64,000 bases of DNA from Solimonas sp040066175 (GTDB lineage Bacteria > Pseudomonadota > Gammaproteobacteria > Nevskiales > Nevskiaceae): positions 24,325-88,324 of the forward strand of contig NZ_JBEAAM010000017.1 of assembly GCF_040066175.1 (NCBI RefSeq), given 5' to 3'. The translations under genes and the position numbers were made by a program. The notes beneath the pieces are model-generated. The model ran no database searches, was not told the origin of the DNA, and saw only the letters and a program-made list of their open reading frames with translations. The number at the start of each line of letters is the position of its first letter. The first letter of the stretch is position 1. This document shows, piece by piece, positions 54,408 to 62,533 of this stretch.

Positions 54408-57377
54408 ATGTTCAAGCCCCGCACGTGGATTCAGGCAGCGGCCGTGCTGGTCGCCGCGCTGCTCGTGGCCGCCTGCGGCGGCAGCGATCCGGTCGGCGCC
54501 GGTCCCGGCAGCTCCGGCGGCGTCAAGACCTTCCGCATCTGCCCGGGACCGAACGCGCAGACCGAGGCGATCCTCGCCTTCTTCGACGTGCACGAGGGCG
54601 ACACGATCGAGTTCTGCGAAGGCAAGTTCGACTTCGACGTCGGCCTGGTGATGTTCGGCAAGAAGGGCATCACAATCAAGGGCGCCGGCAAGGACAAGAC
54701 CTACCTGCGCTTCAGGAACAGCTCCGACCAGGACGGCTTCAACCTCAACCAGATGACCGGCATCACGGTCCAGGGCCTGACCATCTACGACGCACCCGGC
54801 AACGGCCTGCGCGTGTTCCGCTCCGACTACGTGACGATCCGCGACGTGCGCGTCGGCTGGACCATTTCCGATCCGCACGCGGACGGCGTGTATGGCGCCG
54901 GCACCTACAACCCCGATCCGCAGAGCTGGAGCGCCAACGGCGCCTACGCGTTCTACCCGGTGATCTGCCACCATGTGCTGATCGAGGATTCGATCTCGGT
55001 CGGATCGAGCGATGCCGGCGTCTATGTCGGCCAGTCCTCCGACATCCTGGTGCGCAACACCGAGGCCTTCCACAACGTCGCCGGCTTCGAGTTCGAGAAC
55101 ACCTACCGCGCCGAGTTCGTCGATAACTACGCGCACGACAACGTCGGCGGCTTCCTCGTCTTCGATCTGCCGGGCCGCGTGCAGTTCGGCGAGAAGAACC
55201 TCGTCCACCGCAACCGTTCGTACAACAACAACACGCCGCAGTTCGCGCCGCGCGGTGCGATCGTCGCCTACGTGCCGTCCGGCACCGGTGCGCTGGTACT
55301 GGCCTCCGACCAGCTTGAGTTCTACGACAACGACATCAAGGACAACAACACGGTCGGACTGGTCGTCGTCAACTATGGCCTGGCCGATCCGAACCAGTCG
55401 CAGAAACGCTATGACTTCTATCCGGAAGGCATGCACATCTACAACAACACGTTCACCAACAACGGCACGCAGCCGCAGATCCCGGACCCGGAACGCAGCA
55501 CCTGCACCGGACCCAACGGGCTGCCGGGGCCGGGCGACAGCCCCGACTGCCTGGGCGACAACGCCGGCCTGCTGGTGACGATCATCCAGCTCAAGAACGC
55601 CGGCAAGTCGGCGCAGATCATCTGGGACGGCGCCACCGACACGCCCAACGACTGCACGGCGATGCCGGTGGACAGCGACGGCATCCCGCTCGACCAGCCC
55701 AATCCCAACGAGACGCGCGCGCAGCGCTACGAGGCGCGCATGGACGAGCGCGGCCGGCCCAACCTGTACCAGTACGACCCCGAGCCGGTGTGCAAGTACA
55801 ACGCGTGGAAGTTCAATGCCGACGGCACGCTGAAGAAGCCGCAGAACGGCATGTGCATCGAGAACAACACATTCAACAAGACCACGCCGCTGGCGATGCT
55901 GGTGGACGACTACGCGAACATCAAGTTCGGCACGCCCGATCCGACCGACCCGGCGAACCTGCAGCCGGTCGATCACACGATTCCGACCGAATGCCCGATC
56001 GTGCAGCCGGAGCTGCTGCCGCAGTTCGTGCCGGTCCTGGGCAGCTACACGCCCAACCCGGCCAACGATCCGCGGCCGAGCGAGGCCGAGCTCGCCCGCG
56101 TCTGCGGCAGCGTGCAGCCGGGACAGGTCAACCACGCCGCGCTGGCGCGCTACAACTGCCCGCGCCTGGACCAGTACGGCCTGTTCGCCGATCCGGAAGA
56201 TCCGACGAAGAACCCGAACGGCTTCGGCGTACCCTTCGATCTCAACACGATCCTGTTCTCCGACTACGCCTCGAAGTACCGCTTCCTGTTCCTGCCGCCG
56301 GCGGCCAACGGCGCGCCGCAGAAGGCGGTGTACATGGATCACCAGGACTGCGAGACGCTCAACGTCTATGACTGCTACACGGCGACGCTCGGCTACCCGG
56401 TCGGCACCGTGTTCGCCAAGACCTTCTCGTTCAAGAACGGCGCGCAGGAGAACGTCGTCGAGACGCGCCTGTTGATCAAGCGCCAGAACGCCGACGGCAA
56501 CCCGCTGTGGGTCGGCTTCGCCTACGAGTGGAAGCAGGGTGCCGACGGCAGGCGCTACGCCGAGCTGAAGATCGAGGGCAGCGTGCACAGCGTCAGCTGG
56601 GACTACACGGACGACGATCCTGCGGTCGTCGATGCGCAGGGCAACCGCATGCGCTACACCGGCTCGACGAGTCACTACTCGGTGCCCAGCGCGACCGCCT
56701 GCCTGCTGTGCCACGGCGGCGACGACCGCGAGGCCGGTACCGCGCCGATCGGCCCGAAGGTGCGCAATCTCAACAAGACCTACGACTATGCCGACATGGG
56801 CACGATGAACCAGCTCGCCTACCTGCAGGCGCGCGGCATGCTCGACCTGCCGGCCGGCAGGTCCCCGGACCAGCTGGAGAAGATGGTCAAGTGGAACGTG
56901 CCCGGCAGCGGCGGCGACCAGCCCGGCTCGCCGGTGGACGTGCACAAGCGCGCCCGCGCTTTCCTCGAAGTCAACTGCATGCACTGCCACAACCCCGGCG
57001 GCGGCGCGCAGAACTCTGGTCTGCGCCTGGATGCGTTCACCGAGCCGATGGACCAGGCGCACGGCATCTGCAAGCCGCCGATCGCCGCCGGCCGCGGCGC
57101 CGACGCCGGCGACTACGACATCCAGCCCGGCGACGCCGGCGTGTCGATCCTCGTCAACCGCGTCGCCTCGACCCAGGCCGGCATCAAGATGCCGCCGCTG
57201 GCGCGCAGCGTGATGCAGACCGAGGCGGTGAACCTGCTCAGCGACTGGATCGACACCCACGTCGCCGGCTTCTCCGACCCGGACGCCAACACCTGTGGCA
57301 GCAGCGGCGGCTTCCTGCCGATCCCGCTGATGGCGCCGATCCCGCCGACCGAAGCCCAAAAAGCACCGTGGGGGTGA
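54408..57377 (+). CDS. fused beta-helix and diheme cytochrome c lipoprotein (TIGR03805 + TIGR03806 type)
   Basis: A lipoprotein of 989 residues; the signal ends in VAALLVAAC (Gly at +2) and GAGGAGG precedes the ATG. Residues ~40-380 are a right-handed parallel beta-helix (GITIKGAGKDKTYL, GITVQGLTIYDAPGNGLRVF, VLIEDSISVGSSDAGVYV, IYNNTFTNNG). Residues ~560-960 resemble the SO_2930 diheme protein family (FSDYASKYRFLFLP, YPVGTVFAKTFSF) with two heme c motifs, CLLCH (765-769) and CMHCH (857-861), and a likely axial methionine in GIKMPPLARS. In other bacteria these two families are neighbouring genes of unknown function; here they form one chain. An electron-transfer role at the outer membrane is plausible but unproven. 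Confidence 0.88.
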   Translation: MFKPRTWIQAAAVLVAALLVAACGGSDPVGAGPGSSGGVKTFRICPGPNAQTEAILAFFDVHEGDTIEFCEGKFDFDVGLVMFGKKGITIKGAGKDKTYLRFRNSSDQDGFNLNQMTGITVQGLTIYDAPGNGLRVFRSDYVTIRDVRVGWTISDPHADGVYGAGTYNPDPQSWSANGAYAFYPVICHHVLIEDSISVGSSDAGVYVGQSSDILVRNTEAFHNVAGFEFENTYRAEFVDNYAHDNVGGFLVFDLPGRVQFGEKNLVHRNRSYNNNTPQFAPRGAIVAYVPSGTGALVLASDQLEFYDNDIKDNNTVGLVVVNYGLADPNQSQKRYDFYPEGMHIYNNTFTNNGTQPQIPDPERSTCTGPNGLPGPGDSPDCLGDNAGLLVTIIQLKNAGKSAQIIWDGATDTPNDCTAMPVDSDGIPLDQPNPNETRAQRYEARMDERGRPNLYQYDPEPVCKYNAWKFNADGTLKKPQNGMCIENNTFNKTTPLAMLVDDYANIKFGTPDPTDPANLQPVDHTIPTECPIVQPELLPQFVPVLGSYTPNPANDPRPSEAELARVCGSVQPGQVNHAALARYNCPRLDQYGLFADPEDPTKNPNGFGVPFDLNTILFSDYASKYRFLFLPPAANGAPQKAVYMDHQDCETLNVYDCYTATLGYPVGTVFAKTFSFKNGAQENVVETRLLIKRQNADGNPLWVGFAYEWKQGADGRRYAELKIEGSVHSVSWDYTDDDPAVVDAQGNRMRYTGSTSHYSVPSATACLLCHGGDDREAGTAPIGPKVRNLNKTYDYADMGTMNQLAYLQARGMLDLPAGRSPDQLEKMVKWNVPGSGGDQPGSPVDVHKRARAFLEVNCMHCHNPGGGAQNSGLRLDAFTEPMDQAHGICKPPIAAGRGADAGDYDIQPGDAGVSILVNRVASTQAGIKMPPLARSVMQTEAVNLLSDWIDTHVAGFSDPDANTCGSSGGFLPIPLMAPIPPTEAQKAPWG

Positions 57378-57560
57378 GGCCGCGCGCTTGCGAAGCACCG
57401 CTTCGCGCGCGGCCGGCAGGTTCGCCGGGAGCGAACCTGGACGCCGCAGGCGGCCCGCAGGGCGAGCACAGGGATGTGCGAGCAACGCCCGGCCATGGAG
57501 CGTTTGCCCCGGCGAGTCGTGACTCGATGTCACGACGAGTTCTGCAAACGCCGGGCCGGG
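57378..57560. repeat. multi-hairpin intergenic element
   Basis: The first 183 bases after the cytochrome stop are packed with complementary segments: GGCCGCGCGC...GCGCGCGGCC (57378-57414, with inner GCGAAGC/GCTTCGC), AGGTTCG/CGAACCT (57418-57438), GCACA/TGTGC (57466-57479), and a nested stem with CCCGGC/GCCGGG (57488-57493/57555-57560), GCGTTTGC/GCAAACGC (57500-57507/57544-57551) and a perfect 8 bp GTCGTGAC/GTCACGAC (57516-57523/57529-57536). No gene is evident. It could be a dispersed repeat, a strong terminator complex or a structured RNA. The remaining 118 bases before the next gene show only a GGGGAGAG ribosome-binding site. Confidence 0.65.
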
Positions 57561-57678
57561 GGTTGGTACGGATGAGGAGGTTTCGCCAGGGACGGCGACA
57601 CTGGAGTTTCGTGTGGGGTGCGCTGGCGCGGCACCGCTTCGCGCCCCGATTGCAAACGAGAACAAGGGGAGAGAGCCG

Positions 57679-58341
57679 ATGCGTCCAGGCGTGCTGATTG
57701 CAGCGGTGTTGCTGGTCGTCGTCCATCCGCTCGCCGCGGGCGAGCGCAGCGACCGTGAGCCGCCCGAGCGGTCTTCGATCGACATGCCGGAGGGTTGGCC
57801 GGCGCACAGCCTGATCGCCGCCGATGTCGGCGTGATCCGGTTTTCCGATCTGGGGCGGCTCGGCGACGAGTCGGCCACCGGCAGCGTGGCGCGGATCTCG
57901 ACGCGCCTGGGCATCGCCGGCGGCAGCTACCTCGCCATCGGTGGGGAGTACCACTGGCTGACCGACACGGACCCCGATCTGGACTTCGGCTACGTCCGCT
58001 TCGGCGTCGGCTATCAGTTCCGCATCGATCCATCGCTGGACGTCGGCGTGGAACTCGGCGCACAGGGGCAGATCGGCAAGGAATTCTTCGGCACCGACCG
58101 CGTGACCGAGGACGCCGAGTACGGTCGCATCTGGCTGCGCAGTGCGCTGGTCGGCGGCGCGACGCTGTGGACGACCGCGACGCTGGGTTCCGACTATCTC
58201 GGTGCGGACCTGCGCTGCGAGTGGCCGACGCGGTGGCCCGCGCTGCGCGTGGGACTGGCCGCCGCCGCGGGCCGCATGGAGCGCGCGGAGTTCTGGTCGG
58301 TGTCGCCCGCGCTGCGCTGGAGCTTCGGGCCCGGCGGATGA
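57679..58341 (+). CDS. small outer-membrane beta-barrel-like protein
   Basis: A protein of 220 residues with a signal peptide (RPGVLIAAVLLVVVHPLAAG) and a GGGGAGAG ribosome-binding site before the ATG at 57679. The mature part alternates strands and acidic turns (SYLAIGGEYHWL, DPDLDFGYVRFGVGYQFRI, LDVGVELGAQG, ALRVGLAAAAGRMERAEFWS) and ends in LRWSFGPGG, like eight-stranded outer-membrane barrels. Function is unknown. It lies 90 bases before the RND exporter on the same strand and may be its outer-membrane companion. Confidence 0.78.
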   Translation: MRPGVLIAAVLLVVVHPLAAGERSDREPPERSSIDMPEGWPAHSLIAADVGVIRFSDLGRLGDESATGSVARISTRLGIAGGSYLAIGGEYHWLTDTDPDLDFGYVRFGVGYQFRIDPSLDVGVELGAQGQIGKEFFGTDRVTEDAEYGRIWLRSALVGGATLWTTATLGSDYLGADLRCEWPTRWPALRVGLAAAAGRMERAEFWSVSPALRWSFGPGG

Positions 58342-58431
58342 GCGGTCGCGGCGTCGGGCCGGCGACTGATCCTTGTGGGGGAGTCGGCCGCGGCGTCCGA
58401 CTGACAGACTGCCGCGCAACCGGGGAGTCCA

Positions 58432-61089
58432 GTGCCGCCGAACACCACATCGATCCTGCGCGTCATCGAGCCGGCGCTGTATGCGCCGCGCGGGCGGCGC
58501 CTGAGCGTCGTGTTCCTGCTCGCCGCCACGGCGCTGATGCTGCTGCAGGCGCTGCGGCTGCAGCCCGACGCGAGCTTCGACAAGACCGTTCCCGTCGGTC
58601 ATCCGTACATGCAGGTGTTCGACCAGTACAGCACCGATCTCGGCGGTGCCGACGCGTTGCTGGTCGCGCTGAGGCTCAAACCGGGTGCCGGCAGTGCGGA
58701 TATCTATGACGAGTCCTTCCTGACCAGCCTGAAACTGGCGACCACCGAGGTCGAGTTCACGCGCGGCATCGACCGCACGCGGCTGTCGTCGATCTTCACG
58801 CGCAACGTGCGCTACCTCGAAGTCGTCGATGGCGGCTTCCGTTCCGAGGACGTGATCCCGGCCGACTACGCGCCGTCCCGGGAGATGTTCGCGCGCATCC
58901 GCGAGCATGTCGGCAAGGCCGGCGTGATCGGCCGGCTGGTCAGCAACGACCAGCGCGGCGCGCTGGTCTATGTCGAGGTGCTGGCACGCGACCCGGAAAC
59001 CGACGAGCGCACCGACTACGTGCACGTTGCCGAGAACCTCGAGGACAAGGTGCGCGGGCAGCTGACCAGCCCGGACAAGTTCCTGTTGCGCCTGCAGCGC
59101 GACTACGGCCCGTTCAAGGCCGGTGAGGTCGTCGCCGAGCGCTACGCGCCGCCGTCCTGGAGTTTCGCGCTGGAGAACGTGGAACTGCACCGGCGCGACG
59201 AGATGGGCGCCAGACAGGTCGTCAAGCTGCCCGGCCGCTACCTGCAGGTCGAGCGCGTCGCCAATCCGTCGTACAACCCCGATCTGAACGTGCACATCGT
59301 CGGTTTCGCCAAGGTCGTCGGCGACGTATCGGCGGCGACGCACGAGGTCGCGCTGTTCTTCCTGCTCACCGTCGTCGGCACCTTCGTCGCGCTGCTGATC
59401 TACCTGCGCGACCTGCGCCTGGCCTGGCTGCCGATGCTGTGCTCGCTGGTCGCGGTGATCTGGGAACTGGGCCTGCTGCGGACCTTCGGCTACGGGCTGG
59501 ATCCGTTCGCGATCATGGTGCCGTTCCTGGTGCTGGCGATCTCGACCTCGCACGGCGTGCAGTACGTGAACACCTGGGCCGACGAGATCGTGCACGGCCG
59601 CGATCCGTTCGACGCGTCGCGGCAGACCTTCCGGCGTCTGTTCATTCCCGGCAGCATCGCGCTGATCACCAACGTCGCCGGCTTTCTGACGATCGCGCTG
59701 GTGCCGATCGGCGTGATCCGCGAGATGTCGGCCAACGCCTGCCTGGGCATGATCGCAGTGATCGTCACCAACAAGCTGATGATGCCGATCTGGCTGTCGG
59801 TACTGCGCGTCCGCGACCCGGCCGCGTTCCGCGCACGGCGTGCGCAGGTCGCGCAGGCCGGCGAGGCGCTGTGGCAGCGCATGGCGATCGTCACGACGCG
59901 ACCGGTCGCCGCGGGCCTGCTCGCGCTGGCGGCGATCGTGCTCGCGATCAGCTGGCAACTGCAGTCCGGCCGCATCATCGGCGACGCCGACATCGGCGTG
60001 CCGGAGCTGCGTCCGGACTCGACCTACAACCGCGATTCCCGACAGATCGCCGAGAACTTTTCCATCGCCACCGACATCTTCACCGTGTTCGCCGAGACCG
60101 ACCCCTGGGCCTGCGTCAACCACGACGTGCTCGACCAGATGGACCGCTTCGGCTGGCACATGGAGAACACGCCGGGCGTGTCCTCGACGCGCGCGCTGCC
60201 GCAGATCGCGCGGCAGATCTATTCCGGCTTCTGGGAAGGGCACATCAAGTTCCGCGTGCTGCCGCGCAACCACGATTCGCTGGTGCTGGCAACCAAGCCG
60301 GTCGATACGACCAGCGGCCTGCTCAACGTCGATTGCAGCGCGATGCCGGTGTACGTGTTCACCACCGATCACCGTGCGACGACGATTCACGGCATCACCG
60401 CGGCGGTCGATCGCTTCAACGCCGGCAACGCGCGCGAGTTCTACGACCAGCATCCCGATGCGGATCCGCGCGTCTGCGCCGAGCGCCTGCAGCGCCGGCG
60501 CAGCGGCGAGGTCGTCACCGACGGCTCGCCGTGCCCGGTGCACTTCGCGATGGCCTCGGGCAATGTCGGCGTGATGGCGGCGACCAACGAGGTGATCGAG
60601 GCCAACGAGCTGCGCACCGTGCTGTGGGTCTATGCGGTGATCGGCGCGCTGATCGTGCTGTCCTATCGCTCGCTGGCCGGTGTGCTGATCATCGGCATTC
60701 CGCTGTTCCTGGTGACGATCTTCGCCAATGCGCTGATGGCGTTGCTCGGCATCGGCCTGAAGGTGGCGACGCTGCCGGTGGTGACACTGGCGGTCGGCAT
60801 CGGTGTCGATTACGGCATCTATGTCTACGACGTGCTGCGTCACCATCTCGACGACGACGCGATGCGCCTGCGCGACGCCTACGTGCTGACGCTGCGCCAG
60901 ACCGGCAAGGCGGTGATCTTCACCGGCCTGTGCCTGGCCGGCGGGGTGTTCGCGTGGCTGTTCTCCGGCCTGCAGTTCCAGCGCGACATGGGTCAGCTGC
61001 TGGTGGTGATGTTCCTCGCCAACATGCTCGGCGCGGTGCTGCTCGGCCCGGCGTTGGCGCGCTTCCTGCTGCGGCCGCGCGAGGCATAG
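58432..61089 (+). CDS. RND-superfamily exporter, HAE3/MMPL-like
   Basis: A single-subunit RND transporter of 885 residues with about 12 transmembrane helices and two large periplasmic loops. Features: FDKTVPVGHPYMQVFDQY after helix 1, helices 2-6 (VALFFLLTVVGTFVALLIYL, MVPFLVLAISTSHGVQY), helix 7 (VAAGLLALAAIVLAISWQ) and helices 8-12 (LWVYAVIGALIVLSYRS, LAVGIGVDYGIYVYDVL). The GIGVDYGIY and AISTSHGVQ elements carry conserved acidic/His residues of HAE3 and MmpL-type pumps. Members export lipids, hopanoids or related hydrophobic compounds. The start is GTG 58432 with GGGGAG 4 bases upstream. Confidence 0.9.
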   Translation: MPPNTTSILRVIEPALYAPRGRRLSVVFLLAATALMLLQALRLQPDASFDKTVPVGHPYMQVFDQYSTDLGGADALLVALRLKPGAGSADIYDESFLTSLKLATTEVEFTRGIDRTRLSSIFTRNVRYLEVVDGGFRSEDVIPADYAPSREMFARIREHVGKAGVIGRLVSNDQRGALVYVEVLARDPETDERTDYVHVAENLEDKVRGQLTSPDKFLLRLQRDYGPFKAGEVVAERYAPPSWSFALENVELHRRDEMGARQVVKLPGRYLQVERVANPSYNPDLNVHIVGFAKVVGDVSAATHEVALFFLLTVVGTFVALLIYLRDLRLAWLPMLCSLVAVIWELGLLRTFGYGLDPFAIMVPFLVLAISTSHGVQYVNTWADEIVHGRDPFDASRQTFRRLFIPGSIALITNVAGFLTIALVPIGVIREMSANACLGMIAVIVTNKLMMPIWLSVLRVRDPAAFRARRAQVAQAGEALWQRMAIVTTRPVAAGLLALAAIVLAISWQLQSGRIIGDADIGVPELRPDSTYNRDSRQIAENFSIATDIFTVFAETDPWACVNHDVLDQMDRFGWHMENTPGVSSTRALPQIARQIYSGFWEGHIKFRVLPRNHDSLVLATKPVDTTSGLLNVDCSAMPVYVFTTDHRATTIHGITAAVDRFNAGNAREFYDQHPDADPRVCAERLQRRRSGEVVTDGSPCPVHFAMASGNVGVMAATNEVIEANELRTVLWVYAVIGALIVLSYRSLAGVLIIGIPLFLVTIFANALMALLGIGLKVATLPVVTLAVGIGVDYGIYVYDVLRHHLDDDAMRLRDAYVLTLRQTGKAVIFTGLCLAGGVFAWLFSGLQFQRDMGQLLVVMFLANMLGAVLLGPALARFLLRPREA

Positions 61090-61154
61090 CGCATCCAGGC
61101 CATCCTTGGCGCGACTGCATCGCGACGCTCCATGGCCGCCCGTTCGCGGGCACC

Positions 61155-61247
61155 GGCGATGCCATTACGGCACACATCCTGTGTGCCGCCCTTCGGGTGC
61201 TGCTGGCGTGCCCCTTCGGCTCCTGCCTTCGGGGTCAAGGCATCGCC
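61155..61247. terminator. nested hairpins between convergent genes
   Basis: An outer pair GGCGATGCC (61155-61163) / GGCATCGCC (61239-61247) encloses a perfect hairpin CGGCACAC/GTGTGCCG (61168-61188) and a GC/CTTCGG-rich stretch. It lies between the convergent RND and VOC genes and is a likely bidirectional transcription end. Confidence 0.5.
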
Positions 61248-61260
61248 TGAGCGCGCCCGT

Positions 61261-61629
61261 TCACCCCATGTAGAAGAAGTTCAGCTTGTTGCCGTCGAGG
61301 TCGCGGAAGTACGCGGCATAGAAGCTGTCGCTGCGCGGGCCCGGCTTGCCTTCGTCCGTGGCGCCCAGCGACATCGCCTTGGCGTACAGCTTATCGACCT
61401 GTTCCCTGCTGCCGGCGGCGAGCGCGATCATCACGCCGTTGCCGACCGTTGCGGGCTTGCCGTCGTAGGGCTTGGTCACCGCGATGCTCGGACCGCCCGG
61501 CTTGTTGCCCCAGAGGATGAAGCTGCCGAACTCCATGATGCGCTTGGCGCCCAGCTCGCCGAGCAGCGCGTCGTAGAACGCCGCGGCGCGCGGCAGGTCG
61601 TTGGTGCCCAGCGTGACATAACCGATCAT
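61261..61629 (-). CDS. VOC-superfamily (glyoxalase-like) protein
   Basis: A single VOC module of 122 residues: MIGYVTLGTNDLPRAAAFYDALLGELGAKR at the start (split into two strands) and DSFYAAYFRDLDGNKLNFFYMG at the end. The ending NKLNFFY is typical of the small glyoxalase/bleomycin-resistance-like proteins. The first metal ligand is not a clear histidine, so catalysis is uncertain. GGAG lies 7 bases before the ATG. It follows the SDR gene by 18 bases and is the last gene of the dehydrogenase operon. Confidence 0.85.
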   Translation of the reverse strand: MIGYVTLGTNDLPRAAAFYDALLGELGAKRIMEFGSFILWGNKPGGPSIAVTKPYDGKPATVGNGVMIALAAGSREQVDKLYAKAMSLGATDEGKPGPRSDSFYAAYFRDLDGNKLNFFYMG

Positions 61630-61647
61630 GGCTTTGCTCCGGGAGAA

Positions 61648-62520
61648 TCAGGGATGCCGATAGTACTCCGGCCGCCCGGCGGTCCACAGCTCGCCCCACA
61701 GTTTGCCGCCGCCATCGACGGTCAGCACCTCGCCGGTGACGAAGCTGCCGCTCGACGCGGACAGGTAGATGCAGGCTTGCGCGATCTCCATCGGCGTGCC
61801 TGGCCTTTTCAGGGGGTTGGCGAGCGGAAACTCCTTCTGCGCCTCGGGCGGATAGACGCGCAGCCCCTCGGTCGCGGTCAGGCCCGGCGCGACACAGTTG
61901 ACGCGGATGCCCAGCGGCGCCCATTCGACGGCGACCGTGCGCGACGCGCCGATGATCCCGGCGCGCGCGGCGACGGTGTGCGCGACGCCCGGCATGCCGC
62001 GTTCGGTGACGACGACGATGTTGCAGATCGAGCGCAGCATCGGCGTGGCGGCAGCCGCGTGATCGCGCCAGTACTGCGCGGCGCGCTGCATCATCAGCCA
62101 GGTGCCGTTGAGATTGTTGTTGATCACCGCGCTCCAGCCCTTGAATGCGAAGTCGATCGCCGGCTGCGGGAACTGGCCGCCGGCGTTGTTGACCGTGCAG
62201 TCGATGCGGCCGTAACGCGCGTGCGCCTGCGCGAACAGCGCATCGACCTGCTCCGGTTCGCGCACGTTGGTCGGCACCACCAGCACCTCGCCGCCTTTTG
62301 TGCGAATGAAGCTGGCGACCGCGTCGAGCTTCTCGACCGTGCGCCCGCAGATGACGAGCTTCGCGCCCAGGCGCGCGAACAGCAGCGCGACCGCGCGGCC
62401 GATGCCGCTGCCGGCACCGGACACGAGCGCGACCTTGTCCTTGAACAGGTCGGCCCGGTACACCGTGTCCGCGGCCCAGAGCGCGTCCGGCGCGTTCAGC
62501 GCGTCGATGTCGAGATTCAT
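61648..62520 (-). CDS. SDR of the PECR/2,4-dienoyl-CoA reductase group
   Basis: An SDR of 290 residues with the NADP site VSGAGSGIGRAVALLF, NNAGGQFPQPAI and the ending TGEVLTVDGGG. The usual YxxxK is replaced: at that place it reads AHTVAARAGIIGASRTVAVEWAP. That segment matches the peroxisomal trans-2-enoyl-CoA reductase style (HxxAARAGV...LALEWA), so the missing Tyr is a family trait, not decay. A role in reducing enoyl- or dienoyl-CoA fits its place between an acyl-CoA dehydrogenase and a VOC protein. Confidence 0.88.
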   Translation of the reverse strand: MNLDIDALNAPDALWAADTVYRADLFKDKVALVSGAGSGIGRAVALLFARLGAKLVICGRTVEKLDAVASFIRTKGGEVLVVPTNVREPEQVDALFAQAHARYGRIDCTVNNAGGQFPQPAIDFAFKGWSAVINNNLNGTWLMMQRAAQYWRDHAAAATPMLRSICNIVVVTERGMPGVAHTVAARAGIIGASRTVAVEWAPLGIRVNCVAPGLTATEGLRVYPPEAQKEFPLANPLKRPGTPMEIAQACIYLSASSGSFVTGEVLTVDGGGKLWGELWTAGRPEYYRHP

Positions 62521-62533
62521 CGGTTCTGCCGCC

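Noticed and set aside
53661..57914. A 1417-codon open frame on the minus strand across the acylase start and the cytochrome gene
   Set aside because: It is Arg/Val/His-rich low-quality sequence opposite a well-supported gene; long antisense frames are normal at this GC content.
57238..60846. A 1202-codon open frame on the minus strand opposite the RND exporter
   Set aside because: Its composition (Asp/Arg/His/Gln-rich, no domain pattern) is that of a shadow frame, and the plus-strand exporter has full helix and motif structure.
61648..62520. Possible inactive SDR, because YxxxK is missing
   Set aside because: The replacement segment matches the trans-2-enoyl-CoA reductase subgroup, so the change is a family trait.
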